A stretch of 64,000 bases of DNA, taken from the NCBI RefSeq assembly GCF_000959445.1, contig NZ_CP009631.1, forward strand, positions 1,550,001 through 1,614,000. The letters are read 5' to 3'. Source of the stretch: Burkholderia vietnamiensis LMG 10929 (lineage in GTDB: Bacteria > Pseudomonadota > Gammaproteobacteria > Burkholderiales > Burkholderiaceae). Both the position numbers and the translations under genes were made by a program. The notes beneath the pieces were generated by a model. The model searched no databases. It had not been told where the DNA came from and worked only from the letters and a program-made list of their open reading frames with translations. Below are positions 17,346-27,393 of the stretch, in pieces; the stretch's first letter is position 1; every line of letters starts with the position of its first letter.

Positions 17346-17814
17346 CGCGCGCGCTGCGGGGAAGCAGGGTGCGCAGCGCTTCACGGGAACTGTCTTCGAT
17401 GCCGACCCCAATCATTCGCACGACGCTGCGCATGCCGCCGCGTGCCGTGTGCCGCCGTCACGTTGCGTGCGGCCAGTGCGGCTGCGCCGGGCTCGGCGAG
17501 TTCGGCGAGTGCGGCGGTCTCGCACGCGAGCGCGATGCCGCACGACCGGCAAGCGCGCGAGGCGCGAGCGTGCGCGCGACGCCGTGCGCGCGGACCGGCC
17601 GTTCGATGGATCTCGACCGTCACGGGCCGGCGTCGCCGAAGTGCGGCGCAGCAACTCGCCGTACGGGGGCCGGCAACCTGCACATCGGTTCGACACGTCG
17701 CAGCGCGACGTCCGTTCGGCGTTCGCCTCGGCGCAACGCAATCTCCGTCATGCGTTCGTCTCACCGCAGCGCCACGCGCGTGCGCCGCTGCTCGACCTTC
17801 GTCGGATGCGGCGC
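17346..17814 (+). other. Long leader between riboswitch and btuC, no recognisable gene
   Basis: About 470 bp of very GC-rich sequence with no stop in several frames, but none of the translations has recognisable domains or a convincing ribosome-binding site. All are rich in Arg, Ala and Ser, as expected of random high-GC DNA. A short run of GGCGAGT/TTCGGCGAG repeats lies at about 17495-17520. It could be a long untranslated leader or the eroded site of a lost gene such as a TonB-dependent receptor, but I see no residue of one. Confidence 0.5.
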
Positions 17815-18813
17815 ATGAATGCCGCGCGTGCCGTCGCGATCTGGACCACGCTCGCCGGCGTGGTGGCGCTGCTGTTCGTCGCGTCGCTGTCGATCGGCAG
17901 TGTGCCGATGTCGCCGTGGCAGGCGCTCGCATCGCTCGTGTCGCACGGCGACGACGCGCTGTTCGCCGACATCGTGCGCACGTTGCGCTTGCCGCGCGCG
18001 CTCGCGGGTTTCGCGTGCGGCGCGCTGCTCGCGCTGGCCGGCGCGCTGCTGCAGGTGCTGCTGCGCAACCCGCTCGCGGAACCGTACGTGCTCGGCGTGT
18101 CCGGCGGCGCGGCCGGCTTCGCGCTCGTCGCGATGATCGCCGGCGCCGCGTGGTGGCTCGTCGATGCGTGCGCGTTCGCGGGCGCGCTCGTGTCGGTCAC
18201 GCTCGTGCTCGGCCTGGCGCGCCGCGAATTGCGGCGCGGCGACTCGCGCGATGCATCGCCGCGGCTGCTCCTTACCGGCGTCGTGATTGCGGCCGGGTGG
18301 GGCGCGCTCGTCACGCTGCTGCTGTCGCTCGCGCCCGACGCGCGGCTGCGCGGCATCATCTTCTGGCTGACCGGCGACCTGAGCGGCGTGAGCGCGCCGT
18401 GGTTCGCATGGGGCGCGTTGCTGCTCGCCGCCGCTGCGGCACTGCCGGCCGCGCCGCAGCTGAACGTGATGTTGCGCGGCGACGCGACCGCGCTGGCGCT
18501 CGGCGTGCCGGTCGCGCGCGTGCGCGTGCGCATTTACCTGGTCGCGTCACTGGCCGCCGCGGCCGCGGTGACGACGGCCGGCACGATCGGCTTCGTCGGC
18601 CTCGTCGTACCGCATGCGCTGCGGCTCGCGTTCGGCAACGACCAGCGCATGCTGCTGCCGGCCGCGATGCTCGCGGGCGGCGGCGGCGTGATGGCGGCCG
18701 ACCTGCTCGCGCGCACCGCGATCGCGCCCGCGCAATTGCCGGTCGGCGTGATGACCGCATTGATCGGCGTCCCGGTGTTCCTGTGGATGCTGCTGAGGAG
18801 GCCGCCGCGATGA
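17815..18813 (+). CDS. btuC: Cobalamin ABC transporter permease (BtuC/FecCD family)
   Basis: A 332-residue inner-membrane permease of the FecCD family with about ten hydrophobic helices. The family stretches LRLPRALAGFACGALLALAG, NPLAEPYVLGVSGGAAG and GTIGFVGLVVPHALRL are present; the last includes the ATPase-coupling region. The role as a corrinoid importer comes from the riboswitch upstream, the overlapping ATPase gene and the cobalamin genes that follow. I chose the ATG at 17815; one at 17806 is also in frame. The stop overlaps the btuD start by four bases. Without this context it could be called a siderophore permease. Confidence 0.88.
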   Translation: MNAARAVAIWTTLAGVVALLFVASLSIGSVPMSPWQALASLVSHGDDALFADIVRTLRLPRALAGFACGALLALAGALLQVLLRNPLAEPYVLGVSGGAAGFALVAMIAGAAWWLVDACAFAGALVSVTLVLGLARRELRRGDSRDASPRLLLTGVVIAAGWGALVTLLLSLAPDARLRGIIFWLTGDLSGVSAPWFAWGALLLAAAAALPAAPQLNVMLRGDATALALGVPVARVRVRIYLVASLAAAAAVTTAGTIGFVGLVVPHALRLAFGNDQRMLLPAAMLAGGGGVMAADLLARTAIAPAQLPVGVMTALIGVPVFLWMLLRRPPR

Positions 18814-19607
18814 CGCACGCTGCCGACGCGGATTGCACGGCGCTCGCGCTCACGCTCGAGGCCGGCGAGCGGACGCTGCTCGACGGCTTCACGCAGGCGT
18901 TCCGGCCGGGCGAGATCTGGTGCGTCGCCGGGCCGAACGGCGCCGGCAAGACGACGCTGCTCGCGACGCTCGCGGGTTTGCAGCAGCCGGCCGGCGGGCA
19001 CGTCGAGTACGACGGCCGGCCGCTCGCGGCATGGCAGCCCGAGCAGCTCGCACGCCGCCGCGCGCTGATGCCACAGCAACTGCACGACGCGTTCAGCGCG
19101 ACGGTGTTCGATACGGTTTTGCTGAACCGTTTCCCCTATCTGGGCGGCTGGGGCTGGGAGCGCGACGGCGACCGCGCCGCGGCGCGCGACGCGCTCGCGA
19201 CGTTCGGGCTCGCCGCGCTCGCCTCGCGCGACGTGCTGTCGCTGTCGGGCGGCGAGCGCCAGCGCGTCGCGCTGGCTGCGACGCTGTGTCAGGACGCGCC
19301 GCTGCTGCTGCTCGACGAACCGCTCGCGCATCTCGACCTGCATCACCAGATCGACGCGCTGACCGCGCTCACCGCGTGGGTCGACGCAGGCCCGCGCACG
19401 GTGCTGTTCTCGTGTCACGACCTGAATCTCGCGCGCCGCTTCGCGACTCACGCGCTGTTGCTCGACGGCCGCGGCCATGCGTGGGCGGGCCGCGTGCACG
19501 ACGTGCTGACGCCTGCGCGCGCGAGCGATGCGTTCGGCTATCCGCTCGTGCTGATTCGCGAGAACGGCCGCGACGCGCTGCTGCCGGCGTGGCCCGAGCG
19601 ACGATGA
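18810..19607 (+). CDS. btuD: Cobalamin ABC transporter ATP-binding protein
   Basis: A 265-residue ABC ATPase. The Walker A motif GPNGAGKT is at residues 41-48, the signature LSGGERQ at 145-151 and Walker B LLLLDEP at 165-171, with the H-loop in LFSCHDLN. It powers corrinoid import through BtuC. The start overlaps the btuC stop, so the two are coupled. The matching substrate-binding protein gene, btuF, lies 2.5 kb away on the opposite strand in a second cobalamin operon. cobT starts 55 bp downstream. Confidence 0.88.
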   Translation: MTHAADADCTALALTLEAGERTLLDGFTQAFRPGEIWCVAGPNGAGKTTLLATLAGLQQPAGGHVEYDGRPLAAWQPEQLARRRALMPQQLHDAFSATVFDTVLLNRFPYLGGWGWERDGDRAAARDALATFGLAALASRDVLSLSGGERQRVALAATLCQDAPLLLLDEPLAHLDLHHQIDALTALTAWVDAGPRTVLFSCHDLNLARRFATHALLLDGRGHAWAGRVHDVLTPARASDAFGYPLVLIRENGRDALLPAWPERR

Positions 19608-19662
19608 TCCACCTTCCTTCTTTCGCACGCGGCACCGGCCGCGCCAACGAGGCACTTTCCCG

Positions 19663-20718
19663 ATGACGAACCCGACCGACTTCCCGCCCGCGCTCGCGCC
19701 GCTCGACGCTACGCTGCGCGAGCGCCTGCAGCATGTGATCGATCACAAGACCAAGCCGCCCGGCAGTCTCGGCCAGCTCGAGGCGCTCGCGTTGCAGCTC
19801 GCGCTGATCCAGCGCACCGAGCGGCCGCAGGTGCAGCGTCCGGTCACGATCGTCTTCGCCGCCGACCACGGGATCGCGGCCGAGGGCGTGAGCCCGTATC
19901 CGCAATCGGTCACCGCGCAGATGGTCGCGAACTTCCTGGCCGGCGGCGCCGCGATCAACGCGTTCGCGGGCGTCGCGCAGAGCGTGCTGGAGATCGTCGA
20001 CGCGGGCGTCGCGTCGCCGCTGCCGGCGTCGGAGCGGCTCGTATCGCTGCCGATCGCGCGCGGCACGCGCAACTTCGCGCTCGAGCCAGCGATGACGCTC
20101 GACGAAGCGAACGCGGCGCTCGCCGCCGGCGCCGCGCGGGTCCGCCAGCACGCAGCGCTCGGCACGAACGTGATCGGCTTCGGCGAGATGGGGATCGCGA
20201 ACACGTCGTCGGCCGCGTGCCTGATGAGCCGCCTGCTCGACGTGCCGATCGATGCGTGCGTCGGGCGCGGCACCGGCCTCGACGACCAGGGGCTCGCCCA
20301 CAAGCGCGCGGTGCTCGGCCGCGCGCTCGCGCGGCATGCGCATGCGATCGCGCCGCTCGACGTGCTCGCCACGTTCGGCGGCTTCGAAATCGCGATGATG
20401 ACCGGCGCGTATCTGGCCGCCGCGAGCGAGCGGATGACGATTCTCGTCGACGGGTTCATCGCGACGTCCGCGTTGCTCGTCGCGGAACGCATCGCGCCCG
20501 GCGTGCGCGACTACTGCGTGTTCTCGCACGCGTCGCACGAAGCCGGGCATCGGCGCATGCTCGAGCATTTCGGCGCGAAGCCGCTGCTCGCGCTCGACCT
20601 GCGGCTCGGCGAGGGCACGGGCGCCGCGCTCGCGCTGCCGCTGGTGCGCGCGGCCGCCGCGTTCCTGACCGAGATGGCGAGCTTCGAATCCGCAGGCGTC
20701 GACGATCGTGATGCGTGA
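19663..20718 (+). CDS. cobT: Nicotinate-nucleotide-dimethylbenzimidazole phosphoribosyltransferase
   Basis: A 351-residue enzyme that makes alpha-ribazole phosphate from nicotinate mononucleotide and dimethylbenzimidazole, the first step in activating the lower ligand of cobalamin. The family motifs KTKPPGSLG near residue 30 and GEGTGAALA are present, with the catalytic glutamate at E316. Length is normal for CobT. It lies in the order cobT-cobS-cobC, which covers the whole nucleotide-loop branch. Confidence 0.95.
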   Translation: MTNPTDFPPALAPLDATLRERLQHVIDHKTKPPGSLGQLEALALQLALIQRTERPQVQRPVTIVFAADHGIAAEGVSPYPQSVTAQMVANFLAGGAAINAFAGVAQSVLEIVDAGVASPLPASERLVSLPIARGTRNFALEPAMTLDEANAALAAGAARVRQHAALGTNVIGFGEMGIANTSSAACLMSRLLDVPIDACVGRGTGLDDQGLAHKRAVLGRALARHAHAIAPLDVLATFGGFEIAMMTGAYLAAASERMTILVDGFIATSALLVAERIAPGVRDYCVFSHASHEAGHRRMLEHFGAKPLLALDLRLGEGTGAALALPLVRAAAAFLTEMASFESAGVDDRDA

Positions 20719-21484
20719 GCGGGCACGCGGCATGCGCGCGGAACTGCGCTACTTCTTCGTCGCGCTCGGCTATTTCACGCGCGTGCCGGTGCCGCGCGCG
20801 ATCGGCTACGCGGCCGGCGATCTCGATCAGGCGGCGCGCTACTTCCCGCTGGTCGGCGCATGCGTCGGCGCATGGGGCGCGCTGGTCTATCTGGCCGCGC
20901 TGCGCGTGCTGCCCGCGGCGATCGCGGTCGGGCTGTCGATGGCCGCGACCTTGCTCGCGACCGGCGCGTTCCACGAGGACGGGCTGGCCGACAGCTGCGA
21001 CGCGTTCGGCGGCGGCTACACGCGCGACGACGTGCTGCGGATCATGCACGATTCGCGGATCGGCACGTTCGGCGCGGCGGCGCTCGTGATCGCGCTCGGC
21101 CTGAAATGGCAGGCGCTGGCCGCCATGCCGCCGCTGCGCGCCGCATGGACGATGATCGCCGCGCACGCGGCGAGCCGCGCGGCGGCGGTGAGCCTGCTGA
21201 TGTCGCTCGACTACGTCCGCCCGGAAGGCAAGGCGAAGCCCGTCGCGCAACGCATGAGCACGCGCGCGGCCTGCGCCGCCGCGGTGTTCGGGCTGCCGTG
21301 GCTGTTCTGGCCGGACTGGCGCGCGGGTGTCGCGGCGTTCATCGCGCTGGCGCTCGTGCGCGCGTGGGCCGCGCGCTACTTCGTGAAGCGGATCGGCGGT
21401 TATACGGGCGACTGCCTCGGCTTCGCGCAGCAGCTGAACGAACTGGCGATCTATCTCGTGGTGCTCGGATGGACGTCGTCCTGA
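20711..21484 (+). CDS. cobS: Adenosylcobinamide-GDP ribazoletransferase (cobalamin synthase)
   Basis: An integral membrane enzyme of about 250-257 residues that joins alpha-ribazole (phosphate) to adenosylcobinamide-GDP, the last joining step in cobalamin synthesis. Family segments include GYFTRVPVP, the catalytic GAFHEDGLADSCDAFGGG and RIGTFGAAAL. Several hydrophobic helices follow. The start is uncertain: ATG at 20711 overlaps the end of cobT, whereas ATG at 20732 (MRAELRYFFVALGYF) begins where conserved sequence begins and may be the true start. Its end overlaps cobC by 16 bases. Confidence 0.92.
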   Translation: MRERARGMRAELRYFFVALGYFTRVPVPRAIGYAAGDLDQAARYFPLVGACVGAWGALVYLAALRVLPAAIAVGLSMAATLLATGAFHEDGLADSCDAFGGGYTRDDVLRIMHDSRIGTFGAAALVIALGLKWQALAAMPPLRAAWTMIAAHAASRAAAVSLLMSLDYVRPEGKAKPVAQRMSTRAACAAAVFGLPWLFWPDWRAGVAAFIALALVRAWAARYFVKRIGGYTGDCLGFAQQLNELAIYLVVLGWTSS

Positions 21485-22053
21485 TTCGCCATCCGGCCGT
21501 CGGCGTCGAGCGCGGCGTCTGCTACGGGCGCAGCGACGTGCCGCTCGCGGAATCGGCGGACGCCGGTGCGCAGGCGGTGCGTGCGCGTCTCGCGGCGCTG
21601 GGCGCGCCGTTGCCGGAGCAGATCTGGACGAGCCCGCTCGCGCGCTGCGCGTCGGTCGCCGAACGGCTCGCACACGCAGTCGACGCGCCGTTGCGGCCGG
21701 ACCCGCGCTGGCAGGAGATGGACTTCGGCGCGTGGGAGCTGCAGCGTTGGGACGACATCGACCACGCCGCGCTCGATGCGTGGGCGGCCGATCTGCTGCA
21801 TGCATGCGCGCACGGCGGCGAGAGCGTCGCGCAGTTCGCCGCGCGCGTCGCGCAGGTGGCGGCTGCGGTCGAGCAGGCGGGCGTCGCGCAATGGGCGCTC
21901 ACGCATGCGGGCGTGATTCGCGCGTTCGCCGCGTACGCGTTGCGCGTGCCGCTCGACACGCTGCTCGCGCGACCGGTGCCGACGGGCGGGGTCGTGTGGC
22001 TGCGGATGAGCGAGGCGGCCGGTGCGTGGAAGATCGTCCACTGGGACGCGTAG
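21469..22053 (+). CDS. cobC: Histidine phosphatase, alpha-ribazole phosphatase type
   Basis: A 194-residue member of the phosphoglycerate mutase/histidine phosphatase superfamily. The phosphate-accepting histidine is H8 in LIRHP, and the second catalytic histidine is H146 in LTHAGVIR. The usual RHG has become RHP, which keeps both catalytic residues. The role as CobC, removing the phosphate from alpha-ribazole phosphate or cobalamin phosphate, is inferred from its place behind cobT and cobS. The start overlaps cobS by 16 bases. It is convergent with btuF, with 45 bp between the two stops and no terminator seen. Confidence 0.85.
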   Translation: MDVVLIRHPAVGVERGVCYGRSDVPLAESADAGAQAVRARLAALGAPLPEQIWTSPLARCASVAERLAHAVDAPLRPDPRWQEMDFGAWELQRWDDIDHAALDAWAADLLHACAHGGESVAQFAARVAQVAAAVEQAGVAQWALTHAGVIRAFAAYALRVPLDTLLARPVPTGGVVWLRMSEAAGAWKIVHWDA

Positions 22054-22098
22054 ACGCCGCGTGCCGATCTTGGACCGGCGATCGCTCGCGCGCCGCCC

Positions 22099-23010
22099 TC
22101 AATGCGCGGGCCGCCGTGCGCGCGCCGCGTCGAGATCCGCGCACAGCGCGGCCGCGCCCTGCGCGATCCGTGGCGACGGCCGCGTCAGCAGATCGCCGTC
22201 GATCGCGAACAGGTTGTTGCGCGCGACGGCCGTCAGCGCGGGCCAGGCACGCCAGCGCGCGAGGCTCGGCAGCGGCGCGTCCGAGCGCGTCGCGCCGGCG
22301 CTCGTCGTCACGATCGCTTCCGGATTCGCGGCGAGCACGGCCTCGTCGGTGACGGTCGGCGCGAGCGGCTCGAGCGCGGCGAACACGTTGCGGCCGCCGC
22401 ACAGCGCAATGACGTCGTTGAACAGGTGCGCGCCGTTGAGCGTGGTCAGCGGCCGGTCCCATACCTGAAAGAACATCGTGACGGCCGGGCGCGCCGCGTA
22501 GCGTGCGCGCAGTGCCGCGATGTCGCGCGAGTACGCGGCCGCGGCCGCATCGGCGGCAGCGTTGGTGCCCAGCAGCGTGCCGAGCCGGTGCAGCGACGTC
22601 GCGACGTCGTCGAGATGCTTCGGCTCGCTGAAGAACAGCGGAATGTGCAACGCACGCAGCGCATCGGTCTGCCGCTCGGCGTTGCCGTGCCGCCAGATGA
22701 CGATCAGGTCGGGTTTGAGCGCGGCGATCCGTTCGAGGTCGAGCGCCTTGTTGTCGCCGACGCGCGGCACCGCGCGCGCGGCGGGCGGATAGTCGCTGTA
22801 CGTCACGGTGCCGACCAGCTTCGCGCCGCCGCCGGCCGCGTAGATCAGTTCGGTCGCGTGCGGCGCGAGGCTGATCACGCGTTGCGCGGGCGCCGGCAGC
22901 GTGACGGTATTGCCGGCGTCGTCGCGGGCCGTGACGTCGGCGCGCGCGATCGGTGCGAACGCAACGATCGCCGCGAGCGCGACTGGGACGCGCCACACGG
23001 CGGCGTTCAC
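22099..23010 (-). CDS. btuF: Cobalamin-binding periplasmic protein BtuF
   Basis: A 303-residue periplasmic substrate-binding protein of the helical-backbone metal/corrinoid receptor family. A signal peptide of about 26 residues ends at ARADV, followed by RVISLAPHATELIYAAGGG, the typical opening of BtuF proteins, and KPDLIVIWRHGN. The start is GTG at 23010, overlapping the cobD stop by four bases. It would deliver corrinoids to BtuCD, encoded divergently nearby. By fold alone a siderophore-binding role is possible, but it is the last gene of the cobU-cbiB-cobD-btuF operon. Confidence 0.9.
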   Translation of the reverse strand: MNAAVWRVPVALAAIVAFAPIARADVTARDDAGNTVTLPAPAQRVISLAPHATELIYAAGGGAKLVGTVTYSDYPPAARAVPRVGDNKALDLERIAALKPDLIVIWRHGNAERQTDALRALHIPLFFSEPKHLDDVATSLHRLGTLLGTNAAADAAAAAYSRDIAALRARYAARPAVTMFFQVWDRPLTTLNGAHLFNDVIALCGGRNVFAALEPLAPTVTDEAVLAANPEAIVTTSAGATRSDAPLPSLARWRAWPALTAVARNNLFAIDGDLLTRPSPRIAQGAAALCADLDAARARRPAH

Positions 23011-24026
23011 GCGGACACCCGGTGCAGCATCGGCACGCACTGCGCGAGCGCATGCGCGAGGCGCTGCCATTGCGCGTCGTTGCCCGGCAGGCCGACGCGC
23101 ACGCTCGGATGCGCGGCAAAGTACCGGGTCCAGATGCCTTGCGCGGCGAGCGCCTCGTGCAAGGCGGCCGCGCGCGGATCGTCGGTCCAGCTGAACAGCG
23201 GCGTCGCGCGTACCGCGAAGCCGTGCGCGCGCAGCAGCGCGGCGAGCTGTTCGCCGTCGGCCGTGAGCCGGGCACGCGCGGCGGCCTGCCAGGCGCGATC
23301 GGCGAAGGCGGCCGTCACCGCGTGACGGGCCGGGCCGCTGACGGTCCACGCGCCGAGCATGTCGCCGAGCGCGGCGATCCGTTCCGGCTGCGCGAGCACG
23401 AAGCCCGCGCGGATCCCGGCGAGCCCGAAGAACTTGCCGACCGAGCGCAGCACCACGAGGCCGGGGCGATCGACGTGCGCGGCGAGCGACGGCGTCGCGC
23501 CCGTATCGGCGAACGCCTCGTCGACGATCAGCGTGCCGCCGCGCGCCGACAGCTGCGCATGCCAGCCCAGCAGTCGCTCGACCGGCACCGCGTCGGCGGT
23601 CGGATTGTTCGGGTTCCCGACGATCGCGTGCAGCAGCGTCGCGGGCAGGCGGTCGGCTTCGATGTCGAGTGCGACGACGCGATGGCCGTGACGCGCGAAC
23701 GCGGGCGCATATTCGCCGTACGCGAGCGCCGCGACGGCGGCGTCGCCGGGCGGCAGCAGCGCGGGCAGCGCGCGGATCGCCGCCTGGCTGCCGGCGACCG
23801 GCAGCACGTGCGCGGCGTCGGGCGCGTGATAGTAAGCGGCCGCGCGCGCGGCGAGCGCGTCGCCGTCGTCGGGCAGGCGGCGCCATGCGTCGGCGGGCAC
23901 CGGCGGCACCGGATAGCCGACCGGATTGATGCCGGTCGACAGATCGAGCCACCCGTCGTACGGAATGCGATGGCGACGCGCGGCTTCGTGCAGGTTGCCG
24001 CCGTGCGTGATACGTGCGTCAGACAT
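23007..24026 (-). CDS. cobD: Threonine-phosphate decarboxylase (PLP enzyme)
   Basis: A 339-residue fold-type I PLP enzyme related to histidinol-phosphate aminotransferase. The PLP lysine is K198 in SVGKFFGLAG, D169 (VDEAF) contacts the pyridine nitrogen, and VGNPNNPT spans residues 136-143. It decarboxylates L-threonine O-3-phosphate to (R)-1-aminopropan-2-ol phosphate, the linker attached by CbiB, whose gene overlaps it upstream. Called CobD in Salmonella and CobC in Pseudomonas nomenclature. It overlaps cbiB by eight bases and btuF by four. Confidence 0.92.
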   Translation of the reverse strand: MSDARITHGGNLHEAARRHRIPYDGWLDLSTGINPVGYPVPPVPADAWRRLPDDGDALAARAAAYYHAPDAAHVLPVAGSQAAIRALPALLPPGDAAVAALAYGEYAPAFARHGHRVVALDIEADRLPATLLHAIVGNPNNPTADAVPVERLLGWHAQLSARGGTLIVDEAFADTGATPSLAAHVDRPGLVVLRSVGKFFGLAGIRAGFVLAQPERIAALGDMLGAWTVSGPARHAVTAAFADRAWQAAARARLTADGEQLAALLRAHGFAVRATPLFSWTDDPRAAALHEALAAQGIWTRYFAAHPSVRVGLPGNDAQWQRLAHALAQCVPMLHRVSA

Positions 24027-24963
24027 GATGGGTAGCGAGGATGAGCGCGCCGCTCGCGACCAGCAGCGCGAGCCACAGGGCGAGCGTACGCGTGACGAGC
24101 GACAGCGCGGCCGCGACGTGGATGGCCGACGCCGGCGCGCCGGTGCCGAGCATCGGGCGCTCCTCGAGCGCGCCGTGATAGACGGCCGGGCCGCCGAGCC
24201 GCACGTTCAGGCTGCCGGCGCCGGCAGCCATCACGGGCCCCGCGTTGGGGCTGTCCCAGTGGCGCGCCTGCGTGCGCCAGCAGCGCCATGCGGCGGCCGT
24301 GTCGCCGAGCAGCGCATAGCTCGCCGCCGTCAGTCGTGCGGGAATCCAGTTCAGCGCATCGTCGATGCGCGCGGCGGCCCAGCCGAAGGTCAGGAAGCGC
24401 GGCGTGCGGTAGCCCCACATCGCGTCGAGCGTGTTCGCGAGCCGGAACAGCAGCGCGCCCGGGCCGCCCGCGACGATGAACCAGAACAGCGCGCCGAAGA
24501 TCGCGTCGTTGCCGTTCTCCAGCGCCGATTCGACGGCCGCGCGCGACAGCGCGCCTTCGTCGGCGTCGCTCGTGTCGCGCGAGACGATGCGAGCGGTTAG
24601 CGCGCGCGCGGCGGCGAGATCGTGCCGCAGCAACGCGGCGGCGATCGGCGCGACGTGCTCGCCGAGGCTCTTCGCGCCGAGCGCGAACCACAGCAGCGCG
24701 ACGTGCAGCGCGGCCGCGAGCGGCCACGGCAGCACGCTCGCGAGCCACGCGGCGACGGCCACCGGCGGCAGCACGGCCGCGCCCCACGCGGCGACGCCCA
24801 CGATGCGGCCGCGCCGGCCCGTGTTCAGCGCGGCCTCGATGCGCGCGGCGAGCCGGCCGAACGCCACGAGCGGATGCCAGCCGGCCGGTTCGCCGATCAG
24901 CCGATCGACCAAGGCGGCGGCGACCGCGAGCACGGCGACGACCGGCAGCGACAGCATCAGCAT
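24019..24963 (-). CDS. cbiB: Adenosylcobinamide-phosphate synthase (CbiB)
   Basis: A 314-residue membrane protein that attaches the aminopropanol (phosphate) arm to adenosylcobyric acid. Conserved features are DRLIGEPAGWHPLVAFGRL near the N-terminus, SRDTSDADEGALSRAAVES in the middle and NAGPVMAAGAGSLNVRLGG towards the C-terminus, with four or five hydrophobic helices. The ATG at 24963 overlaps the end of cobU by seven bases; a second in-frame ATG lies at 24957. It acts directly after CobQ and together with CobD, both encoded alongside. Confidence 0.93.
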   Translation of the reverse strand: MLMLSLPVVAVLAVAAALVDRLIGEPAGWHPLVAFGRLAARIEAALNTGRRGRIVGVAAWGAAVLPPVAVAAWLASVLPWPLAAALHVALLWFALGAKSLGEHVAPIAAALLRHDLAAARALTARIVSRDTSDADEGALSRAAVESALENGNDAIFGALFWFIVAGGPGALLFRLANTLDAMWGYRTPRFLTFGWAAARIDDALNWIPARLTAASYALLGDTAAAWRCWRTQARHWDSPNAGPVMAAGAGSLNVRLGGPAVYHGALEERPMLGTGAPASAIHVAAALSLVTRTLALWLALLVASGALILATHHV

Positions 24964-25517
24964 GACGACGCTCCGGCCTTGATCGTCAGCGGCAGCCCGG
25001 CGACCAGCAGCGTCACGCGCGTGGCGAGCGCGGCGATGCGCTGATTGAGCCGCCCGAGTTCGTCGACGTAGCGGCGGGTGACCGAGCCGAGCGGCACGAC
25101 GCCGAGCCCGATTTCGTTGCTGACGACGATCACCTTCGTGCGCGTCTCGCACAAGGCGCGCTCGAGCCGCTCGACCTCCGCCGTGTACTGCGCGTCGTCG
25201 AGCGGCTCGCCGTCGAGCGGGCACAGCAGATTGGTGAGCCACAGCGTCAGGCAGTCGACGAGCACGCATGCGTGCGGATCGTCGAGCCGCGCGAGCGTGC
25301 CGGCGAGATCGACCGGCGCGGCGGCGAAGCCCCAGTCGGCCGGCCGGCGCGCGCGGTGATGGGCGATGCGGCGTTCGAATTCGGCGTCGTCGGCGCTTGG
25401 CGTCGCGGTCGCGACATAGGTGACGGGGCGGCCGCTGTCGGCGGCGAGACGCTCGGCGTGCGCGCTCTTGCCCGAACGCGCGCCGCCGAGGACGAAGGTG
25501 AGGTCGTGCGGAATCAT
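24957..25517 (-). CDS. cobU: Adenosylcobinamide kinase / guanylyltransferase
   Basis: A 186-residue bifunctional enzyme that phosphorylates adenosylcobinamide and then transfers GMP to give adenosylcobinamide-GDP, the substrate of CobS. The P-loop GGARSGKS is at residues 11-18, and the guanylyl-transfer region includes VVSNEIGLGVVP. Called CobP in Pseudomonas. ATG at 25517. A TACAAT hexamer at 25529-25524 on the minus strand would start transcription almost at the ATG. It is first in the minus-strand operon and divergent from cobQ. Confidence 0.93.
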   Translation of the reverse strand: MIPHDLTFVLGGARSGKSAHAERLAADSGRPVTYVATATPSADDAEFERRIAHHRARRPADWGFAAAPVDLAGTLARLDDPHACVLVDCLTLWLTNLLCPLDGEPLDDAQYTAEVERLERALCETRTKVIVVSNEIGLGVVPLGSVTRRYVDELGRLNQRIAALATRVTLLVAGLPLTIKAGASSC

Positions 25518-25611
25518 CGCGTGATTGTAACGGCGCGCGCAGCACGACGCGGGCGATAATGCCCGCTTTGTGTCGCCACGATTTTTCTTCCCGATCCCCA
25601 CGATTCCCACG

Positions 25612-27111
<1,500 letters not shown>

Positions 27112-27393
27112 CGGGGCCGAGAGGGCGGGCGCCGCATGGTGCGTGCGTCCGCGTTCGGCTTGGCCGGGCGGGAGTTCGGTGCGGCGGGTGCCGCATGGTG
27201 CGACAGCGGCGGCGCGGAGGCCGTCGCGCGGCAGAGGGCACAAGGCATAACCGGCCCACGGCCCACTCATGCCCCTTTTTGCGGGCCAATTCGTTCCTGT
27301 CGAGAATCATTCAAAGCCATATCGCGCATTTATCGGTGAAATAGCTTCGAATAGAGTGCGATCCATCGTCATCCACTCACGAAGGAATCCGCC

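Noticed and set aside
17270..17818. Open frames between the riboswitch and btuC (for example 17270-17818 plus, 17381-17932 minus)
   Set aside because: All are Arg/Ala/Ser-rich with no domain, no signal peptide and no ribosome-binding site; they look like chance open frames in GC-rich DNA.
27112..27393. Open frame 27136-27339 after cobQ
   Set aside because: Short, Ala/Gly/Arg-rich, no ribosome-binding site and no family resemblance; the region also contains a near-repeat of GCCGCATGGTGCG at 27130 and 27188 only.
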